Positions 42,851 through 54,725 of a stretch of 64,000 nucleotides of DNA are shown in pieces. The number at the start of each line of letters is the position of its first letter. Within the stretch, counting starts at the first letter, position 1. Both the position numbers and the translations under genes were made by a program. Source of the DNA: Perognathus longimembris pacificus (lineage: Eukaryota > Chordata > Mammalia > Rodentia > Heteromyidae); contig NC_063163.1 in the NCBI RefSeq assembly GCF_023159225.1, forward strand, positions 106,113,885-106,177,884. Direction: 5' to 3'. Under the pieces are notes generated by a model. The model made no database searches. It had not been told where the DNA came from and saw only the letters and a program-made list of their open reading frames with translations.

Positions 42851-44644
42851 GCACAAATGGGGCTTTTTAAATGGCACTAAGGAAATGGGGAAATGAAGAC
42901 ACAATAATACATCTGAATTTTAATTTGTCAAGTTAGAGATGCTTGTATGTTAGTCACTTGGCTATGCGGTCAGGCCATGAAAAGGAGACTTTTAGGAGTA
43001 CCATAAGATTGGACGGTATTGCACAATAAGAGCAGATTGCATGGTAACAACGAATGTCAGGTCTGGATTCTGATGAATCCCATTATTAAGGACAGGCAAA
43101 ATTGGACACAGCAGCCCAAGGCCTGAGATGAGACAAACTGAGGAAGAGAAATGTCAGATGATGTTAGCAAGGGGCTCATGATAGAAAAGTATATTCATTC
43201 AGAGGCTATTGGCAAAACTTTTAAATGCTGCAAGTGATTTTTAATAAAGCCTGAGTAACATAGGAGACATTTTAGCTAAGTGTTGGCAGTGTGAGTCAGA
43301 CTTTAGTCCCCTGAAATGTGGATAGAGGTAGAGGAGAGTGAGGGCCTAAATATATAAGTAAAGGATTCCTAAAAATAATTAATTATCTACTGACATACCC
43401 TGAAACACATTCTCTCTGTCTCTCTCTCCCAAAGATACCATGTTCAGAAAAAAAAGAAATGGTAGAAGAAGCTTTGAGGAGCTATTCCCTAGTGAAATAA
43501 CCATAGCTACTGAAAAATATCTTAAAATAACCATCTGAAATCTCTGCAAGTTGTCATAAGATCAGGGAGAAAATGAAGAAACCTTTATTCAAGAAAATCA
43601 ACGAAATCTTGGTATGCAAAAATGGATGCTGTGGCACTGGAAACATGATATATTCACTGTGCTGCCTGGCCCCGCTCAGTACCATATATCAGCTCTTCTC
43701 TAGTCAATGTGGCCTCTAAAGGGGAAATGGCTCTCCCATAGTCCCTAGTGCAGAGCTACAGTACCTCCTAGTGAGGTATAGGCCACAGCATTTCTCAATA
43801 CTGATAGCTTCCTTTCCAAAGGCTGAATTCCAGATTTGTATGATCAAGAGATTAGAAATTCATTTTCTCCATGTAGCTCCAACTCATAGAGTCTATAGGA
43901 CAGCTGAAGATACTGCAGTCTGATTATTCTCTCTTCATCTTGCTTGTAAGAAAGAGGTGCCCAGAAGAAGAGAACAACCAAAAACATAAGAGGCTACCAT
44001 TTGCACCCAGCTCTTTGACAACAAAACAAGGCATGATATGGAACAACCAAGACACTATACCTGGCTCCAGCTTCACTAAAAGGGAGGGAGGACCTAAAAA
44101 TAAAGATCTTTGCAACTTTTTCAGAAGGAACAAACATTATTTGAACACAATCAGAAGATACAATGCACCAAATACAATGGGGATTTTCCTGATAAGTAAT
44201 TAGGAAAGGGTTGGTGCTTCCACAGAGGCATTAAGGTGAACTAAGGTCTGACCATTGTACCAGAGAGGACTATGGAAAGAAACAACTGAGAGCCTTTCTG
44301 AGAACAGAAATAACCTTCAAAACTATCCCGATGCAGGATCTCGGACTTAATTAAATAAAACTGCGAAGCAATTTATGCTGTTGAGTGTTATAACCAAAAG
44401 AATAGAACAATTAACCAGCAATTAGAGGAGCTTAATGCTGGATCTAATGGCAATAGAGGTAGACAGTTGCAAATGGAAAGAGACAGTGAAGGTAGCTTTG
44501 TGTTGATAGTTCTATCCCAAGGGTCACTGCATCCCTGCTCAAGGCTGCAGGTTCTACAGAGTAACAGCAAAGGATTCACACCTAGGGAATAGAGATCAGT
44601 GAAATCGTTCATCCAAATCATTCATAAAATCAATAATTTTGTGA
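42851..44644. other. Unplaced DNA between two L1 pieces
   Basis: Could include diverged L1 and inserted sequence, but no block is recognisable. ORFs at 43924-44203 overlap on opposite strands and have no domain. Confidence 0.35.
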
Positions 44645-45090
44645 TAAAGATACTGACACCCCATGTTATTTCAACACTATTCATAACAAGCAGTTTATGA
44701 GATCAGACTATGTGCCCTCAGTGGATGGATGAATAAAGAAAACATGCTAACTTTAGACAATAAAGTTTCACTTAAATGAAAGCAACAAAATTATGTCTTG
44801 AGCAGAGAAATAGATGGAACTGGAGAAATAAACTAGCCTCACAGAGACATGAGTAACATATTTTCTTTTGTATGTAGACTTTAGAAGGGCATGAATGTAA
44901 AGAAGGACTATTAGATGTGAAAAGGGAAAAGAAGAGGAACAAAGGGAGCTAAGAAAGAGTAATAGAAGTGGTGAGCACAGTCAGAGTAGATTATGTGTAT
45001 ATATGGAAATGTCATAATGAAACCCACTACATTGCACAAGTAATATATTCTTACTTTTTTATTTAAAAGGAAAACAAACAAACAAATAAA
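44645..45090 (+). mobile_element. L1 ORF2 end and 3' UTR
   Basis: 'ttatttcaacactattcata', 'gtggatggatgaataaagaa', 'agagaaatagatggaactgg' and 'gagtaacatattttcttttg' are the last blocks of ORF2. An A/G-rich 3' UTR and a (CAAA)n-like tail at 45068-45090 follow. Confidence 0.85.
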
Positions 45091-46671
45091 AACATGAAAA
45101 AAGTCCTGGGATGGCAGTGCAGTATCTGAAGTTGCAAAATGATCTAAAATGTCAAAAAATAACTGTTATGTACAATATATAAACAAACAGGAAAGTATGA
45201 CTCATATATTGATTTTTTAAATTGCAACAAAAAGTGCCCTTGATGCCTTTGAAGGTACTCAGATATTGAAGTAAACAGCACACACACACACATACACACA
45301 CTCCAAAGAACTGAAAGAAAGTATGCTTGAGGAAGAAAAGAGACGTGTGATTATAATAAACAATCAAAGAAATCATATAAATAAAAAGAGAAGATATTTT
45401 AAAAGAATCAAATGAGAATTCTAGATTTGAAAGCATAAAAACTGAAAAGAAAAATTTACTACAGAAGCTCGTCATTGTGTTTGAACTGGCAGGAAAATGA
45501 ATCCAGATATTTAGAGATAAATATACACTACACTATCTGAGAGGAAAATAATGAAGAAAAATTAACAGAGCCTTGGAGAAATATGTGATCCTGCTAAACA
45601 TGCTACAATATTTTAAGTGCAATTCACAAAAGTAGACAAAGAATAAATGAATACAAAAATATTTCAAAAATAGTGACCCAAATCATCCTAAATTTAATAA
45701 ACACAATTATTCTGTATGTCTACAAAGCTTAAGGAAATCATTGAAGACATGGCTTTATGACGGAGCTTCTACTTTGAAATCTACACAAATGGGAAGATGT
45801 CCTAAAAGTGATTATGATGATGTCTGCACACTCTGTATAAATATTCAAAAGCACTGAATGTTACACTTTAAATAAGTGACTCATATGGTATGAATTATAT
45901 TTCCCCAAAGCAGTTTAAATACAACATGCAGCGATCCTCTTTTATGAGACTAGAGTTATATGAGCACATAGGTAAGGGGTCTCCACTTAGCCGAGAGGTT
46001 AGTAGATTCAAAAATTTTTCTGAAGGTAAATATTCTTGAGTTTTACTGGGAAGAGAGCTAAAAAGATAACCCCCGAAGGACAGAGTGAGAAAGGAGAGAT
46101 GGAGAAAGACAGAGTTGTAGTGAAACACTCCATCGAAATTGATATATAATTCTAAAGTGGCATGAAATAAAATGAAGCTTTTGCAAGTGAAATTATGACA
46201 GAAGGCTTTTTAATGTAATTTAAAGTATTCAGACTTAATATTATGTTGCTGTATCTATTGATGAAATTTTGGTAAAAGGAGTGGTATAATCAAATTTGCT
46301 CTTATTTATGAGTTGTGGTTAATGGATTCTGTGAGAAGAGGAAAAGCAGGAAAGGGATGATGAAAGAGAAGACATGTTGCAATAATATAGCTCAGAAATA
46401 ATGATGACATATAACCAACTGAAGACGAGGAAGCTGAATAGTGAAAGAGAATGAATTCACGAAACACAGACATGGGCAGCGTGGCTAACAAAGGTGTTGG
46501 GTTATGTCTTGTAGGATTTTGGTATTGCAAAGGGAGATTGGGAAGGGTTCAAAACCATCAGATTTATTTCCAGCAATATAAATCCATAGAATATGAACAA
46601 ACAAAGAGAACAGAAAACAAAGAAGGAAGGCAGAATGTAGGAAAACTTGCAGTATTTCTTTTTTTGCTCTT
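45091..46671. other. Unique noncoding DNA, AT-rich
   Basis: A short (CA)n run lies at 45281-45301. The rest is AT-rich single-copy DNA with no recognised exon or repeat. Confidence 0.45.
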
Positions 46672-46672
46672 T

Positions 46673-46924
46673 AAGAATGAAAATATATCTTGTTTATTTG
46701 TTTTGTTTTTGTTGCCAGTCCTGGGGCATGGATTCAGGGCCTGAGCACTGTCCCTGGCTTCTTTTTGCTCAAGGCTAGCACTCTACCTCTTGAGCCACAG
46801 TGCCACTTCAGGCTTTTTTCTGTATATGTGGTGCTGAGGAATTGAACCCAGGGCTTCATGTATACGAGGCGAGCACATTACCACTAGGCCATACTCCCAG
46901 CCTCCAAGAATGCAAATATATCTT
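46673..46924 (-). mobile_element. IDL-Geo SINE with 19-bp target duplication
   Basis: Element 46692-46905 on the minus strand, with the reversed Geo half ('ctgagcactgtccctggctt', 'cttgagccacagtgccactt') and ID-like half ending 'ccatactcccagcctcc'. Flanks 46673-46691 and 46906-46924 agree at 18 of 19 bases. Confidence 0.93.
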
Positions 46925-47392
46925 TTTCACTTAGTAGTTCCAATATATTGCCCAGTACAAATTAAATAGTTGGCTCAACAGGTGACAACAGTGCTAAATT
47001 CTCAGATCCAGTCTCCAGGGACTCAGATTCCTGGGGAGATTAGGGAAATATGGGAAACAATAACCAAGTGCTGTACTAGCTTCTAAACCTTCCCAATGTT
47101 CTACAAAATGAGCTTCCTGACGAAGCTCTTGGTGATGGAATTGAGGCAAAGGAGAGGGATACTATTTGAGTGGAAAAACAAGACTGCTGTGCAGAATTTT
47201 GATTTAAATGCCAATTGTTCCACTAACTTCATTTTGCTAATGCAAGAACAGCTTTTGCAGTAATAACATATTTCAATGTGAATGTCTTTTTAATAATCCT
47301 TAATTTGAGTCCTAATTCTCTTGATAGCCACTTTGAAGAGACAACTGCCTTCTAAGAGTAACACTGCAGGAACACATCAGAGAAAAGACCAA

Positions 47393-47393
<1 letters not shown>
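46925..47393. other. Unique noncoding DNA
   Basis: Nothing recognised. Confidence 0.45.
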
Positions 47394-47441
<48 letters not shown>

Positions 47442-47442
47442 A
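47394..47442. repeat. (CA)24 microsatellite
   Basis: Uninterrupted CA run of about 48 bases. Unlike several others in the window it does not adjoin a recognisable SINE. Confidence 0.97.
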
Positions 47443-49161
47443 CCAGAGAAAGATGTTTCATATATTTTAACACATTATCATATTTCTTACATGCAATGTC
47501 ATTAAAGAAATGTCCTGAACCTTTTAATAAGCAGTCATTCCAATTTTTAGATACATCAGCAATGAACAGCACATTCTTCATCATCACCCAGAATCTGAGC
47601 AGGGTGGAGGTGAAAGTTGAAGCTACTGTTATGAAATGATCAGTAATATGAAAAAAAGGGAGGGGGATAAGTAGAGACAAATCACATCCCCTACCTTAAC
47701 CACAGAAATTGAGAGAGTGCTGGGCAGCAAGGGACTGAATATATTTTATCATGGGCTCCAAAAAAATTTAGCAACTTTTGATTTATTTGTTTAACCTCAT
47801 GAAGAGAACCAATGAGCCAAGTTGGGAATCAATGAGTTGACATTGATGAGCCCAAAGTAACAAAGCTGCCAAGAAAACATAAATGCCAACAAAGAAATAT
47901 GTGTGTGCCCTCACCTTTGTCCTCCTGAGCCCTTGGCAGAACACATTTATTTTTGTGTTCCAGAAAATTGCTCACACTAGCACCCTTACACGCCCCATCC
48001 AGCCCCAAAGCTTCCCTGTCTTCTCACCTGTAGTAATTCTTAACTCTTGCTTTCAAAATAGCTCTGTGAGACTAACATTGCAGTTTGGAGCAGAAGGCTC
48101 AGAGGCGCTCAGGCTCCATGACAGAAACCTCAGTAATAGCATGTGTTTACACAGCAGCCTTTAACTGGAAGAAGAGAGGTCTAGGTACTAATAAAGGGTA
48201 AACACGGGATGTCTGAATCCACACTATCTACAATCATCATTCTTCTATCTATTTCCTTTCAGATCAGGTAAGTCTGTCTGTTACTAGAAACTTGTGTTTG
48301 TATATCATTCTTCATTCCCCCTTTATTACACTTATCTATGTTATAGTGCTATAACACTATAATGTTCTGTAACAATTAAGTATAGGTAACATTTGACAAT
48401 AAATATCACAAGAATAGGGACTCTGTCATATTCACTGATATCTTTCTGCAATCTCGTGTGCATTCCCCACAGTTGTGTTTGGGAATTGGAAGAAAATAAA
48501 TAAAAGGAGCGAGCAAAGACTAGAAATAATGGGAATCCAGAAAAAGGAGAGAAGAACCAACTGATGCTTATTCTCATGGCTATATAGTTAAACTATCCCT
48601 CATGTATTTTGATAGTACAAATTGTATAAGCATTTTGGATTACACACACCCAGAGTTTTTACTCATATGTAAAAATAAGTTGCTATTTATTATATTGGCC
48701 TTACTCATCCCACTAATATGCCTGGCATTGGATTGCCTTTTTTGCCTCTGATTTAGTAAAGAAATGAAAATAAAATCAACTCTGTCCTGTGGGATTTTAG
48801 GCTCAAGAACCAACAATGTAAGTGAAAAGAACGAAAAGCACATTAGGGTGGTCTGAAAATAAAATAATAATATCAAGTACAAGTTTATTTGGGTCAGTTT
48901 ATTTGCCCTGTGAATGAGATAGTTAGTTGATTCACACACTTTAGTCTGAGAATTTCCAAATCCACAAGAAGATAGCTCAAACAGTTACTTCTTTTTTGCC
49001 AGTGAAGCTACAATTGCTGAGGCTATTCTGTCTACCTTACATAAGTTCTGCAGCTTTGATTAAAACTTTCTGCAATGATGAAAATGATCTTTCACTGTGC
49101 CATCTCTGTGTAGGCTATTGAATATCTGAATTATAGCTGACTCAAGTTACAACTTTTTCTA
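47443..49161. other. Unique noncoding DNA with a multi-palindrome
   Basis: The inverted repeat ttatagtg/cactataa (48341-48362) has a 6-base loop that itself extends alternative pairing. No exon or repeat family recognised. Confidence 0.45.
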
Positions 49162-49468
49162 ACTTCAGGACTGGGGATTGAACTCAAGGCCTCACATCTG
49201 CTCAGCAAGCACTCTTAAAATGTGAGCCATACCCCCAGTGTCTTTGATTTCAGTATTGGTTTTCAGATATGGTCTCCCTTTAACATATCCTTGAGACGCC
49301 TCCAACCTCAATCCTTCATTTCTCAAATAGCTGGGATCATTGGTGTGTTCTATCATGCTTGGCTTATTTTTCAAATACAGTCTCACTAATTTTGCGTGGG
49401 CTGGCCTTAAACAATGATCCTCCTATATCTACTTCCCTAATGTCTGGGATGACAGTTACATGCATTTT
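49162..49468 (-). mobile_element. Trimeric ID/7SL/7SL-like SINE relic
   Basis: Plus strand: reversed ID-like monomer ('gactggggattgaactcaag', 'tgtgagccatacccccagtg'), then two reversed 7SL-like monomers ('tcaaatagctgggatcattg', 'gtgggctggccttaaacaat', 'aatgtctgggatgacagtta'). Confidence 0.7.
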
Positions 49469-50242
49469 TTAATGTCACTCAGTTTTATTCATCTTCAATT
49501 TAATTTAACTAGCCACATGTGGCTAGCAATTATTCTGTTACATACCTCTTGATGACTACACAGCAACTGGATACATGAGAAAGCTTGGCCTTAGCTTCAT
49601 ATCCTTTTTGATTTTTTGATTTCAGAACCAGTGCTTCTTGCAGGAGCTTCTAGCAATGGCTACCCATACTTCATCAGAGACACAGACACATTAAATAAAT
49701 ACAAAGGATTCTTAATGCCTTTGTCTACAACTTGGACTGAAATGGGCATCTCTGTAAGTCACCCTGTGGTGTTTTCTCAAAAAATATCACTGTTACGTGC
49801 CCAAGCTATATGTAGAGAAAGAAATTGGAACTCTATGCTCTAGTGGATCAAGCTGGTACTAAACAAAGCTGGTCATGAACACGATGAATCAATAGGGACT
49901 CGAGAGTTTCAGCTGAGAAAAGTCTGAGGGATACTTTGCACTGTGAATCTTGTAAAATCAGGAGACAAGAGTGTTTCTATAGTACATATTGGGCTGTATA
50001 CGAGGGAAATTGGTCTAAATGCCACCTCTACCAGTACCGGCTCTCAGCTCTTGTTCTAGCTCATTTTGGCATTTAGAAGTAAATTTGTGCAGTTAACTGG
50101 TTACAAGAATGGAAAAAAAAAGAAATTGTCAGGGAGTTTTAGTTATCAACATTCTCTCTCCCTCTCCTGTTCCCCCATCTTTCATTATTTTTCAAAATTA
50201 TTTTTATTATTTAACAGCTATTCATCTGCTCTTGATGGTAAT
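49469..50242. other. Unique noncoding DNA
   Basis: Nothing recognised. Confidence 0.45.
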
Positions 50243-50478
50243 CAAAACAGGATAAAGGGGCTGGGGATATAGCCTAGTGGCAAGAGTGCCTGCCTCAGAT
50301 ACACGAGGCCCTAGGTTCGATTCCCCAGCACCACATATACAGAAAACGGCCAGAAGCTGCGCTGTGGCTCAAGTGGCAGAGTGCTAGCCTTGAGCGGGAA
50401 GAAGCCAGGGACAGTGCTCAGGCCCTGAGTCCAAGGCCCAGGACTGGCCAAAAAAAAAACAAAACAAAACAGGATAAA
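50243..50478 (+). mobile_element. IDL-Geo SINE, young, with 14-bp target duplication
   Basis: Element 50257-50464. The B box ggttcgattcc is intact at 50314-50324 and the Geo half is complete. Flanks caaaacaggataaa at 50243-50256 and 50465-50478 are identical. One of the least diverged copies in the window. Confidence 0.95.
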
Positions 50479-50624
50479 GAACTCTTCTACTAGTCCTGTA
50501 GTAGCCTTAGACCTGAGCCTTAAGGAATTCAGACTATGTTGAGGAAGCAAAAAGAATTCTATAATATTAAACTATTTTATTAAAATAAATCACTGAAGAA
50601 CTACCTTGTAAGTACCATGAGAGT

Positions 50625-50735
50625 GGGGAAAGAGGGTCTCTAATTCAAGGTCAATCTAAGTTGCATCATGAATTCCAGGCCAGCCTGGAGCTACACAGAA
50701 AGACTCTGTCTCAAAAACCAACAGACAGATAAGAA
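50625..50735 (+). mobile_element. B1-like SINE, 3' half
   Basis: 'ccaggccagcctggagctac' and 'acagaaagactctgtctcaa' match the 3' half of B1/7SL-derived SINEs, with an A-rich end. It has no Geo or ID tail. Confidence 0.75.
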
Positions 50736-51523
50736 ATTGTGTACTTTTGTTAATTGCAAAATGGAATAAATACATGACATTGACAGGTAGTTGTGGGCCC
50801 AGAGACTACTGTCACCAAACCCTCCGCCCTTTCATCATGCACACAAGTGTGAGGTCACACCCATGAACCCACATTCCCACACAAGGGCTTTTTTAATAAT
50901 CCAGTGGCAAAAAGTCTAGGGAAATGATATGCTTAGCTTTTTCTTCGTTTGCTTCATTTTTATGGAAACTATGCCTTTAGTGAATTTTGCTACTATCTTA
51001 AGTTAGTCTATTACTGTTCATAATTTCTTGGATTATTTTTTCCTTTACTAGTTTGTTTTGGTTCACGTTTCTACAGCTCCTAAGCTCTAGGATGAGTTGG
51101 GAACCAGGCGAACATTGCCAAACTGCCATCCAGGCTGGCGAGTTTAGCAGCCACGCACATTTCACAAAAGCATAAACCTGGGCTGAGATGACACTGTGGA
51201 GAGTAATTTGGAGAAGGGGGCTGCCGCCCTGACACACTTCTATTCCAGGGAGGCTTGTTGAGTTTTATAATTGAGTTGAGTTTTAAAATGTGAAACAGAT
51301 TGGCTTTGCTGGCAAGCTCAGAGCACAGGTGTGTTTACTTCTTCATAAAACAATGGTACTCCCATACAAAGCCCTCATGCCCCAGATGGATCTCCACACA
51401 ACCTCTCCTCCTGGATCACAGATGGAAAGTGCTTACCTCACCCCTAACTTCTCCTCCTCCTCTCCTAGGCTCTCCTCATTACCCTTGGATACAACTGAGC
51501 TACTTCCCAAGGACATACTCTAA

Positions 51524-51526
<3 letters not shown>
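50736..51526. other. Unique noncoding DNA
   Basis: Short overlapping ORFs on both strands, no domain. No repeats recognised. Confidence 0.45.

Positions 51527-51573
<47 letters not shown>
51527..51573. repeat. (AC)23 microsatellite
   Basis: Uninterrupted AC run not adjoining a recognisable SINE. It creates the 183-codon ORF at 51300-51851 by lacking stops, so that ORF is not credible. Confidence 0.97.
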
Positions 51574-51574
<1 letters not shown>

Positions 51575-52189
51575 CAAACTCTTGGTTTCCCAAAAGGGCA
51601 AACACATTTCTTATCATCTGAGGCCTGACGCAAATGAACTGCTATCTCTATCTCTAGTAGTAAAATGCCACTTGTTCCTTAGTATTTCACTTTATCAGAG
51701 GACTATCTTTTGCTTGGCTGATCTGGATTTTGATCACTACATTACCTTTTCCTACTACCTCCTTCCAGTATACCATTCCAGCCAAAACATTGTTTGGCCA
51801 AATTGTCTTAGATTGAACAAAACAGAGTACAGCATTGCGTTCTATTTGTGATTCAATATTCATCACCTTATCCCTTACTATTTACCTTAAATCATACAGG
51901 CAAATATGATGAAGGCAGTTGTTTCTAAGAATGCATACCAAATAAGGTGTAATAAATGCAATATAAGGTGCTGCATATCACAATGTAAGTCTGATAACAA
52001 AGCTTGGTCATAAACCTGAGAAAAGAGAATAATTCAGTTTGCAGGGCTAAGGAAGCTTCATTGGTGACCACCTTCCTTTGATAAGTAGATAACCCCAACT
52101 ATATACAAAAGCAGGCACAGCACAGACAATCAAGGTAGAAGGATATAAAATTACACGTCCATAGACACAGGTTGGGTGCAGGAAACTAA
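51574..52189. other. Unique noncoding DNA
   Basis: Nothing recognised. Confidence 0.45.
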
Positions 52190-52334
52190 ATGTTTATTCA
52201 GTGCCTACTGTTTGATAGGCATTGCACTGTGGGTTTCTATGTCTCATTTTATAGGTTCTTATTGTCATGCAAATATTGCAGGTAATGTTTTTCCATTCTA
52301 TGTGGAAGGGAATCTTTAACCTAAAAGGCCACAT
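52190..52334 (-). mobile_element. MIR SINE, ancient
   Basis: 'aatgtttattcagtgcctac', 'tgataggcattgcactgtgg' and 'tgtctcattttataggttct' follow the MIR reverse complement. Confidence 0.6.
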
Positions 52335-52574
52335 AGAAAGTAGCATCCAAGGGGCTGGGAATATGATCTAGTGGAAAAGTGCTTGCCTCGTATACATGAA
52401 ACCCTGGATTCCTCAGCACCACATATATAGAAAAAAGCCGGAAGTGGCACTGTGGCTCAAGAGAAAGAGTGCTAGCCTTGAGCAAAAAGTAGCCAGGGAC
52501 AGTGCTCAGGCCCTAAGTCCACACCCCAGGACTGGCAACAAAAACAAAACAAATAAACAGAAAGTAGCATCCAA
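52335..52574 (+). mobile_element. IDL-Geo SINE with 16-bp target duplication
   Basis: Element 52351-52558. The left half lacks a few bases around the B box ('accctggattcctcagcacc'), which should cripple internal pol III initiation. The Geo half is complete. Flanks agaaagtagcatccaa at 52335-52350 and 52559-52574 are identical. Confidence 0.94.
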
Positions 52575-53504
52575 ATTTGAAGCTCTGTTCAAATTCTATT
52601 AAATGTTTTCATCATTCTTTTTTATTATACATTTTGTGGGATATTATTTTTGGGCAGCTGATCCAATTTGATGGGAGACTGACTTGGTAGGTAAACATTT
52701 TCCTTTGCCTCCATTTCTCTTGCCACAATACACAAACTTCTTTCCTGACCAGTCCGATCATACAGCACTAAGCTCAATTTCTTTCCGTGAGTCACTGTTC
52801 TTTGGAGCTCCTCAGAAAAGTTCTTGGAATACAGAATGTACCAACTCTGATGGAATTTCATCTCCTACAGGGGCCTTCATTTCCCTTTGCCCAGCATTCC
52901 TAACATTTACAGAAACTGCCTAGCAAGGTTATGCTGAAGATGAAGTTGAACTCTGCCTGACTTTTCGTCAGGCTCTAGGCTCTGGAAGTCAGTCCAAAGT
53001 CAAGAGATCCAGCGATGCTTTTCCTGGTCATTAGGTTTATCAACTCTCTGTATATAGTACACGCTCCATTTAAGGAGCTGCATGATATCTATATGAGAAA
53101 CCGAACAGCACTTGGGATGACAGTAGAGGCCGCTCTGCAAATAATAGAACCACTTCCTTAGGGAGAAATAATACTTAAAAAAAAAAAACCTTAAAATTTA
53201 AGTCACTTTCTCATTTCTTTCTTTCTGCTCATTATTCACACCAAAGTGCACTTAGCAAAGGAAACACAGACAGAAGTTGACTGCAGTAAATGGATTCTAG
53301 CTTCTAGCTTGATATACAATGCTAATTTTCTGACCTCTGTGGTGTTGCTCTTGAGCCTGTTTTTATTAGGGTGGGGGCTAGTGCATTTAGACTGATGCCT
53401 CGCAGCCTTGGAAGATTTACCCTGGTAGTTTGGATTCTGTGATGGTAAGGCCAGGCTTCTGGTTTTATGGCAGTGAAGCCAAGTCAACCATTATCCATCT
53501 CTTT
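52575..53504. other. Unique noncoding DNA
   Basis: Opposite-strand ORFs of similar length at 52625-52923 shadow each other. No domain and no repeat recognised. Confidence 0.45.
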
Positions 53505-53640
53505 CTATTCATTCTCAGGCCATTTGTTGGACATCTAGTAGGTTCCAGATCAAGTCTGAGGCTATGAACAAAATGCTAACATTGTTGTCATGAAGGAACT
53601 CCTGGTTTCATGGAAAGACAACAAAGAAGTAAAGCAACAA
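53505..53640 (-). mobile_element. L2 LINE 3' end
   Basis: 'attcattctcaggccatttg', 'gacatctagtaggttccaga' and 'ctatgaacaaaatgctaaca' follow the L2 reverse complement in order. Confidence 0.5.
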
Positions 53641-54534
53641 AGGCAGAATAAGTCATCAAGGGGAGACAGATCAAAGCGCTCTGACAGCAGCACAGAGGTG
53701 CCATCCCCCAGACTTTGCTGTTGTCAGGAAACGTGAGCATCCTCCGAGAATGAACCAACTGTACAGGGAAGAAACTCTATGCCTCACCAGCCTGCCGTAT
53801 GCTTTGAGTTCATGCACATATGCACAGAGATACTTGTTGCTAAAAAAAAAAGAGAAGAAGAAGATATATTTTTCTCCAAGGCATGCATAACAACATCCTG
53901 GGGAGCTGTGGTGAATCCCACAACCCTGTAACAATGAGAACTGGAATTTCTGGCCTCAAGTGAGTGAACTGCAGCACCTGGAGTGAAAGGCCTCAAGGTG
54001 AACAATATATGTTCATAGCATCTTTTCTAAAGACCCATTAGGGTTAGCAAGGACCACTGTAGGGCCCCAGACTTGTTCCCTGGAAATATCGTAGCTGTGT
54101 AAAAGCTCTGTACTATTGCTCACAGTCATAGAGGAAACCCCTTGGGCATCTGTTCACCAGTGTTTGTGACATGGGACAGTGTGAATGGATCCATGCAAAC
54201 TGACCACTCCTGAAGAATTTCACTCACATCTGTGCTGGCATCGTACATTGTACTAGCACCAGATACACAGTGCAATGCAGCAAGACAACATTAATCTTGC
54301 TATGTTGTTGTGGCGAAAGCCTTAGAAGATGCTAATTTTATAGTTGAAATAGGGATGCTCTTCACAATTAACAAGAAAGGAAGCTGAGTCAGGCAGCATA
54401 GGAATGGCTCCATAGACTCTGTCACACATCAGTAGTAAGAGAAGAATTATTACCAGTGAATGGATAAAATAGCAGCAGGCAGGCAGACAAGGGTCCTGTC
54501 CCTCGCAATCCACTCATCTCCCTAGATGTGAGGA
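53641..54534. other. Unique noncoding DNA
   Basis: Nothing recognised. Confidence 0.45.
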
Positions 54535-54725
54535 TAGAGAATTTCAGAATCTGCTTCTGCTCTAAGCTCTGCTGCTTCCCAACTGTGTCACTAGTGCAAG
54601 AGTACTGCACATCCCCCCATCACAGTTCCTTAATTAGAAAGCAGAAGTAATTCTGCCACACCAGGATAGTTATTTGGGTTAAATAAGAGATTGGGTATAG
54701 AATATCCCCAGTTGCCAAATAAAAG
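54535..54725 (+). mobile_element. MIR SINE, ancient
   Basis: 'ctaagctctgctgcttccca', 'actgtgtcactagtgcaaga', 'cacagttccttaattagaaa' and 'gggttaaataagagattggg' follow MIR in order. Confidence 0.6.

Noticed and set aside
44645..45090. Active LINE-1
   Set aside because: Only 3' fragments without open ORF2 frames are present.
47880..48165. Possible exon (93-codon ORF, moderate GC)
   Set aside because: No recognisable protein and no convincing splice pair around it. The 'tttcagatcaggtaagt' downstream near 48259 flanks only a few bases.
51300..51851. 183-codon plus-strand ORF
   Set aside because: It runs through an (AC)23 array that encodes Thr-His repeats, and the flanks are unrecognisable.
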